Position numbers and translations under genes: made by a program. From Labilithrix sp. (GTDB taxonomy: Bacteria; Myxococcota; Polyangia; Polyangiales; Polyangiaceae), in contig JAQBQL010000019.1 of NCBI GenBank assembly GCA_028287035.1, forward strand, positions 1 to 27,108: 27,108 bases of DNA, in the 5' to 3' direction. Under the pieces are notes generated by a model, which was given only the letters and a program-made list of their open reading frames with translations, was not told where the DNA came from and did not search any database. Shown one piece after another: positions 22,864 to 27,108 of this stretch. The number at the start of each line of letters is the position of its first letter. The stretch's first letter is position 1.

Positions 22864-24039
22864 TCAGGGCCGGGCGCCGCCGTCGCCGCGCGGCGAAGGG
22901 ATCTCCTCGTTGGGCTTCGGCAGCCCGCGCCGCGGCGGCGGACCAGGCTCGGCCGTCGCACCGTGCGAGGCGCGGAGCTTCGACACGCGATCGATGGCGG
23001 CGGCGAGCGCGTCGGCCTGGGCGCTCGCGGTCACCCGGACGCGCACTCCCTCACGCTTCACCTCGATGGAGTCGAGCACCGGCCCGAGCCCGAGGAAGCG
23101 GAGCGTGAGCTCGCCCGACCACTCCTTCTTCTTCGCGACGAGCAGCGATTCGACGGCCGCGCAGCCCGGCTCGTCGTCGCACGCGAGCAGCGCCGATGCG
23201 TCCACGTTCTGTCCGGGGCCGCCGACGTGCAGCGCCAGGCCGACCGCGTTCACGCCGAGCACCCCGGCCATGATCGCGTTGCTCGCGTCGGGCGCATCCG
23301 TCTCGCTGCTCATCTCGCGCTTCAAGCGCTCGCGAAGCGGCGCGGGGAGGAGAGCGGTCACGAGCACGGTCGGCGCATGGAAGCCCTCGGCCGCGGTGAG
23401 CGCGGTGCGGAGCGCCACGTGCTCCTTCGCGTCGCGCAGGCTGGGCTGCGTGTGATCGGCGGCGCCGAGCATCGCGTCGAACCACGCGCCCTTGCCGACC
23501 ACGAGCAGGCCGCCGCGCCCGTAGGCGAGCCGCGGCGTGAGCGCGCCGCCGATGGATCGATCGTCGAGCACCACGAAGCTGCCCGACTCGTGCGTCTCCG
23601 CCTTGCCGCCGCGCTTGTCGGCGAGCGCACGCGTGCACGTCTCGAGCTCGTCGCGCGTCACCTCGACCCGCGCGATCACCCCGAACGCGCCGCGCTCGCC
23701 GTCCTCCTCGGGCACCGTGACCGCGACCTTCTGGACGCGCGAGGTGGGATCGAACCCGCAGGCGGACGCCAGCGCGGGAACGCCGAGCATCTTGTTGGCG
23801 GGGCCCGCTGCGCCGTGCTCACCGAAGAGCGCCGCGTAGACGGGCGAGCGCCGGAGCTCCGTGACGTCGACCGTCGCCGCGATGAACGAGGCCCGCGGGA
23901 TGGCGTCGTAGGGATCGCTGGGCGCGCTCTTCGCGAAGCCGGTCACGAGCTTGCCGACGCCGAACGCCGCCGCAGCGCCGACCACGCTCGCCGCCGCGAT
24001 CCGCCCCCAACCCCAGCCGCCGCCCCCGTCTGCAGCCAT
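22864..24039 (-). CDS. Membrane-anchored protein of unknown function
   Basis: A 391-residue protein. A Gly/Trp-rich start (MAADGGGGWGWG) precedes one hydrophobic segment at about 13-31 (IAAASVVGAAAAFGVGKLV), probably a signal anchor. The body begins DPYDAIPRASFIAATVDVTELRRSPVYAALFG, a pattern seen in myxobacterial exported proteins of no known role, and is alpha/beta. Two Cys residues in ACDDEPGCAAV may form a disulfide. The tail is Pro/Arg-rich and disordered. Its ATG lies 1 nt after the upstream stop, with GGAGG inside the end of that gene, so the two are translationally linked. It is followed after 52 nt by the kinase gene and could be a target or sensor partner. No family was recognised. 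Confidence 0.82.
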   Translation of the reverse strand: MAADGGGGWGWGRIAAASVVGAAAAFGVGKLVTGFAKSAPSDPYDAIPRASFIAATVDVTELRRSPVYAALFGEHGAAGPANKMLGVPALASACGFDPTSRVQKVAVTVPEEDGERGAFGVIARVEVTRDELETCTRALADKRGGKAETHESGSFVVLDDRSIGGALTPRLAYGRGGLLVVGKGAWFDAMLGAADHTQPSLRDAKEHVALRTALTAAEGFHAPTVLVTALLPAPLRERLKREMSSETDAPDASNAIMAGVLGVNAVGLALHVGGPGQNVDASALLACDDEPGCAAVESLLVAKKKEWSGELTLRFLGLGPVLDSIEVKREGVRVRVTASAQADALAAAIDRVSKLRASHGATAEPGPPPRRGLPKPNEEIPSPRGDGGARP

Positions 24040-24040
24040 C

Positions 24041-24514
24041 TCAGGTGCCTCCGTCGGCGCGCCGCTGCGGCGCCTGCAGCTCCGGGAGCTCCGGCTCGAC
24101 GCGCCACGCCGCGCCTTCGCGGGCGCAGTGCACGGTCGCGCGTTCCTCGGGCCCGTCGCCCCGCACCTCGACGAACGCATCCTCGCCGTCGACCTTCGCG
24201 ACCATGCCCTTCGGCCGGAACTTGAGGCCGAAGCGGCCCTCGGCGAGCATCTCGTACGGCTCGTAGCGACGGCCCTGGCCCTTGCTCGCCCGATCGGCGC
24301 GCTCCTTGAGGTTGGCGCGTGCATGCGGACCGAGGAGGCCGTACGCGTCGCGCATCGCGTGGGGATCCTCGGAGCCCGACTCCATCTTCTCGACGAACGT
24401 GCGGACTGCCCCCTCGGGCGTCGCGTCGGGCGCGGGGCGGCTGCAGCCGAGCGGCGCCACCGAGACCAGCGTGGCCATCACGAGGGCCCACGAGGGGAGC
24501 GGGGTCTGGCGCAC
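24041..24514 (-). CDS. Small lipoprotein, NTF2/DUF4878-like
   Basis: A 157-residue protein from a GTG start. WALVMATLVSVAPLGC is a signal peptide with lipobox Cys24. The body has ATPEGAVRTFVEKMESG, then DAYGLLGPHARANL, then strands ending in HCAREGAAWRVEPEL. That order, a helix for a cavity, a Y-x-L-L helix and a curved sheet ending in W-R-V, fits small NTF2-like lipoproteins such as DUF4878. The assignment is by pattern only. The ribosome site is weak. It is the first gene of the four-gene unit that includes the kinase and phosphoesterase. Confidence 0.8.
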   Translation of the reverse strand: MRQTPLPSWALVMATLVSVAPLGCSRPAPDATPEGAVRTFVEKMESGSEDPHAMRDAYGLLGPHARANLKERADRASKGQGRRYEPYEMLAEGRFGLKFRPKGMVAKVDGEDAFVEVRGDGPEERATVHCAREGAAWRVEPELPELQAPQRRADGGT

Positions 24515-24570
24515 GGCGGCAGTCTAGCCTGCCGGCTGCAGGAAACTGGCGTTAGCCGATCGCGAATTTT

Positions 24571-24584
24571 TACGATCCGATCCG
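24571..24584 (+). promoter_or_regulatory. Possible leaderless promoter of the methyltransferase gene
   Basis: The 69-nt gap between two divergent genes holds a locally AT-rich GCGAATTTTTACGATCC. TACGAT (24571-24576) is a fair -10 hexamer ending 7 nt before the GTG start (24584), which would place transcription start at or next to the start codon. No good -35 is seen at 17 nt. No ribosome site precedes the GTG, in line with a leaderless mRNA. Confidence 0.3.
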
Positions 24585-25618
24585 TGAAGCAAACCGCTCC
24601 TTCGGTCGGACTCTCGTGGGCGGGCAAGACCGAGGCGCTCACGCCCGGGGCCGACTGGGCGACCGGCGGCCCGCCGACCCTCACGCATGAGGCCACGGAA
24701 GGGCGCGGAAAGCTCGTCCACGGCGACAACCGGCGGGCGCTCGCGGAGCTCGCGGGCGAGCTCGCCGGGAAGGTGACGCTCGCCTACCTCGATCCGCCCT
24801 TCCTCACCGGCCGCGCCTTCGAGGCGATCGTGAAGGATCCCGAGGTGAAGCCGCGCGATCGCAGCGGACCGCTGAAGGCACGGGCGAAGACCTTCGCGTT
24901 CGACGATCGCTGGTCCTCGCGGGCCGCGTACCTCGAGTCCATCGGCCAGCGGCTCGTCCTCCTGCGCGAGCTGCTCGCCCCGCACGGCTCGGTCGTCGTG
25001 CACGTCGACCCGAAGACGAGCCACTACGTGAAGGTCATGGGCGACGAGATCTTCGGCGAGGACGCCTTCGCGAGCGAGATCATCTGGCGCTATCGGCGCT
25101 GGCCGAGCAAGACGCCGAACTTCCAGCGCGTGCACGACGTGCTCCTGCGCTGGCGGAAGGATCCGGAGGTCAAGCCGCGCTTCAACCAGCCGTACGAGCC
25201 GCTTGCCGCCTCGACCGTCGCAACCTGGGGCACCAACAAGCAGCGCGCCGTCGTCGAGAAGGACGGTCGCCGCGCCCGCTCGTCGACCACCGAGGAGGTC
25301 TCGAAGGGCGTGCCGATGGGCGACGTCTGGGAGATCGGCGTGCTCGCGCCCGTGTCACGCGAGCGCACCGGGTACCCCTCGCAGAAGCCCGAGGCGCTCC
25401 TGGAGCGGCTGGTCCACGCCCTCAGCGACGAGGGCGACATCGTGCTCGACCCGTACGCCGGCAGCGGCACCACGCTCGCGGTTGCCGCCCGGCTCGGGCG
25501 AAAGTTCGTGGGCATCGACCAGAGCGAGGTCGCGCTCACCATCGCCAAGCGGCGGCTCGAGGACCTCGGCCTTCGCTTCACCACCGCCGACTACCTGGCG
25601 CCCGCGCGATCTGCATGA
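24584..25618 (+). CDS. Site-specific DNA methyltransferase (beta class, Mod-like)
   Basis: A 344-residue N6-adenine or N4-cytosine methyltransferase (N6_N4_Mtase, PF01555). Catalytic motif IV is DPPF (Asp70, in KVTLAYLDPPFLTG), preceded by KLVHGDNRRAL as in type III Mod proteins. The SAM-binding motif I, DPYAGSGTT (Asp289), comes late, followed by FVGIDQSEVALTIAKRRLE. The order IV then I defines the beta class. The stretch between (about 165-255) would hold the target-recognition part and is short. No endonuclease lies beside it, so it is an orphan, perhaps regulatory. GTG 24584 is the start nearest the domain; the ORF runs far upstream, but there it is antisense to the lipoprotein gene. Confidence 0.9.
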   Translation: MKQTAPSVGLSWAGKTEALTPGADWATGGPPTLTHEATEGRGKLVHGDNRRALAELAGELAGKVTLAYLDPPFLTGRAFEAIVKDPEVKPRDRSGPLKARAKTFAFDDRWSSRAAYLESIGQRLVLLRELLAPHGSVVVHVDPKTSHYVKVMGDEIFGEDAFASEIIWRYRRWPSKTPNFQRVHDVLLRWRKDPEVKPRFNQPYEPLAASTVATWGTNKQRAVVEKDGRRARSSTTEEVSKGVPMGDVWEIGVLAPVSRERTGYPSQKPEALLERLVHALSDEGDIVLDPYAGSGTTLAVAARLGRKFVGIDQSEVALTIAKRRLEDLGLRFTTADYLAPARSA

Positions 25619-25670
25619 TTGCCCTGATTCCCGCGGGACGAGTACGCTCGGCTCGGTCCTCCAGAGCCGC

Positions 25671-27108
25671 ATGAATCAGAACGCCGCCCAGATCCGCTTC
25701 GTCGCCGTCGTCCTTGCCGTCGTGGCCGGGGCCGCCGCGTACGTGCTCCGCCTCCAGCCCGACGTCGCATGGCTGGTCGTGCTCGTCATCGCCGTGCTCG
25801 CGGTCGGCGCGGCGCTGATGGTGAGCGGCGGAGGCCCGGCCGTCGATCTCGCGCCGGCGATCGACGCCGTTCGCCGGGCGCGTCGTGGCGATCGTCCGAG
25901 CGCGCCGTCCGGGGCATCGGCGGACGTCGCGCGGCTCTTCGACGAGCTCGCGCGCATCGCCGACGACGAGGAGAAGCGCACCCGCGCCGCCAAGCAGATG
26001 CACGACGACCTTGAGTCGCTCGCGAAGAAGCTGGCCGAGGGGATCGGCAACCAGCTCTCCGCGGCGGACGACACCTCGCGGCTCATCAAGGAGATGGCCG
26101 GCGCCATGCGCGACTTCGCGCAGAGCGTCGAGGCGCTCACCGAGAATGCCGAGGAGTCGAGCTCCTCGATCCTCGAGCTCACCGCGACGAGCTCCGAGGT
26201 CGCCGACAACCTGGGCGAGCTCGCGAACAGCGTGCGCGAGACGGTCAGCTCCATCGAGGAGATGGCGTACTCCATCAAGGAGGTCGCCAAGAACGTCGAC
26301 GCGCTCTCGCTCACCGCCGAAGAGACCAGCTCGTCGATGAACGAGATGGACGTCTCGATCGACCAGGTGCAGTCGAATGCCAACGAGACGGCCCGCCTCT
26401 CCGAGGAGGTCGCGCTCGACGCCGAGAAGGGTGCCGAGGCCATCCTCAAGACGATCAGCGAGATCTACCGCATCAAGGAGAGTTCGCAGGACGCGGTCAC
26501 GGCGATCAGCACGCTCGGAACGCGCATCGACGCGATCGGTCAGATCGTCAACGTGATCGACGACGTCGCCGAGCAGACGAACCTGCTCGCGCTGAACGCC
26601 GCCATCATCGCCGCGCAGGCGGGTGAGCAGGGCAAGGGCTTCGCGGTCGTCGCCGACGAGATCAAGGATCTCGCCGAGCGCGCGGGCGCGAGCACGCGCG
26701 AGATCACGGACCTCATCAAGACCGTCCAGGGCGAGAGCAAGAACGCCATCACCGCGGTCGAGCGCGGCGCGCACAACGTCGATCGCGGCGTCGAGGTCTC
26801 GAACGAGGCCGAGCGGGCGCTCAAGAAGATCCTCGAGTCGAGCCAGAAGTCGACCAACATGGTGCGCGCCATCGCGCGCGCCACGGTCGAGCAGGCCATA
26901 GGCTCGAAGCAGGTTACGGACGCCATCGGACGCATCGCCGAGACGGTGCAGCAGATCGCGGCCGCCACCGCGCAGCAGGCCCGCGGCTCCGAGCTGATCA
27001 TGAAGAGCGCCGAGAAGATGCGCCTCATCACGCAGCACGTGGAGCGCAGCGCGCAGGAGCAGGCGAAGGGCGGCCGTCAGATGACGGGCGCGATCGAGGA
27101 CATCTCCG
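25671..27108 (+). CDS. Methyl-accepting chemotaxis protein (3' end outside window)
   Basis: Reads open from ATG 25671 to the window end (479 codons, no stop), so the C-terminus is missing. Two hydrophobic helices at about 8-27 and 33-52 are separated by only a few residues, leaving no periplasmic ligand domain. A long, regular helical coiled coil follows, with a possible short HAMP-like segment at about 55-105. The signalling hairpin reads VNVIDDVAEQTNLLALNAAI then IAAQAGEQGKGFAVVADEIKDL, the MCP hallmark that contacts CheA and CheW. IIAAQ replaces the commoner IEAAR. Gln/Glu pairs along the coil are candidate methylation sites. It senses either the membrane or a cytoplasmic signal. No che genes are in the window. 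Confidence 0.93.
   Translation, partial: MNQNAAQIRFVAVVLAVVAGAAAYVLRLQPDVAWLVVLVIAVLAVGAALMVSGGGPAVDLAPAIDAVRRARRGDRPSAPSGASADVARLFDELARIADDEEKRTRAAKQMHDDLESLAKKLAEGIGNQLSAADDTSRLIKEMAGAMRDFAQSVEALTENAEESSSSILELTATSSEVADNLGELANSVRETVSSIEEMAYSIKEVAKNVDALSLTAEETSSSMNEMDVSIDQVQSNANETARLSEEVALDAEKGAEAILKTISEIYRIKESSQDAVTAISTLGTRIDAIGQIVNVIDDVAEQTNLLALNAAIIAAQAGEQGKGFAVVADEIKDLAERAGASTREITDLIKTVQGESKNAITAVERGAHNVDRGVEVSNEAERALKKILESSQKSTNMVRAIARATVEQAIGSKQVTDAIGRIAETVQQIAAATAQQARGSELIMKSAEKMRLITQHVERSAQEQAKGGRQMTGAIEDIS

Noticed and set aside
20043..23108. 1021-residue plus-strand frame
   Set aside because: Antisense to the kinase and phosphoesterase genes, Arg/Ala/His-rich without domains.

Overview
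The window is high-GC DNA with tightly packed genes, many lipoproteins and exported proteins, a eukaryote-like Ser/Thr kinase, a eukaryotic-type UDP-sugar pyrophosphorylase and a chemoreceptor of deltaproteobacterial flavour. This combination suggests a myxobacterium (Myxococcota, perhaps Polyangiales). That is inference from gene content; there is no rRNA or other decisive marker here.

Layout. 1-231: tail of a GGATCC-centred repeat array, then the leader of a VOC-family gene (232-609). 621-1163: a divergent REP-associated (Y1/HUH) transposase-like gene on the minus strand. 1450-2389: rplM-rpsI, followed by a hairpin terminator. 2490-3587: an acidic protein of unknown function. 3724-4500: a probable outer-membrane protein. 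4541-5626 (-): a DUF3829 lipoprotein, divergent from a SurA-like parvulin (5726-6766). 6824-7618 (-): a lipoprotein of four YegP repeats, divergent from an S9 prolyl-oligopeptidase lipoprotein (7839-9944). 9951-13235 (-): a probable three-gene unit, YXWGXW lipoprotein, then transglutaminase-like protein, then CoxE-like VWA protein; the last two overlap by 4 nt. 13346-14506: UDPGP-family uridylyltransferase. 14516-15967 (-): esterase lipoprotein. 16036-19111: a DUF2505-like gene and an SppA protease fused to an N-terminal outer-membrane barrel-like domain.

19112-19637 is the only long non-coding stretch. It lies between two convergent genes and holds a mirror-image array: four units in one orientation, then four in the other, about 55 nt apart, all sharing an identical 14-nt core (AGGGATCCGAACGA or its complement). 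Two more copies of the core, 56 nt apart, lie at the left edge of the window. With the transposase-like gene close to that edge, this is the least explained and most interesting signal in the window.

19638-24514 (-) reads as one operon in transcription order: small lipoprotein, single-TM protein, Ser/Thr kinase with a propeller-like C-terminal half, membrane metallophosphoesterase. Diverging from it is an orphan Mod-like DNA methyltransferase (24584-25618). The window ends inside a methyl-accepting chemotaxis protein (25671 onward).

Most of the window is housekeeping and envelope function (ribosomal proteins, periplasmic folding and proteolysis, lipoproteins). The accessory elements are the repeats, the transposase-like gene and the methyltransferase. 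No tRNA, rRNA, CRISPR-Cas or complete insertion sequence was recognised.
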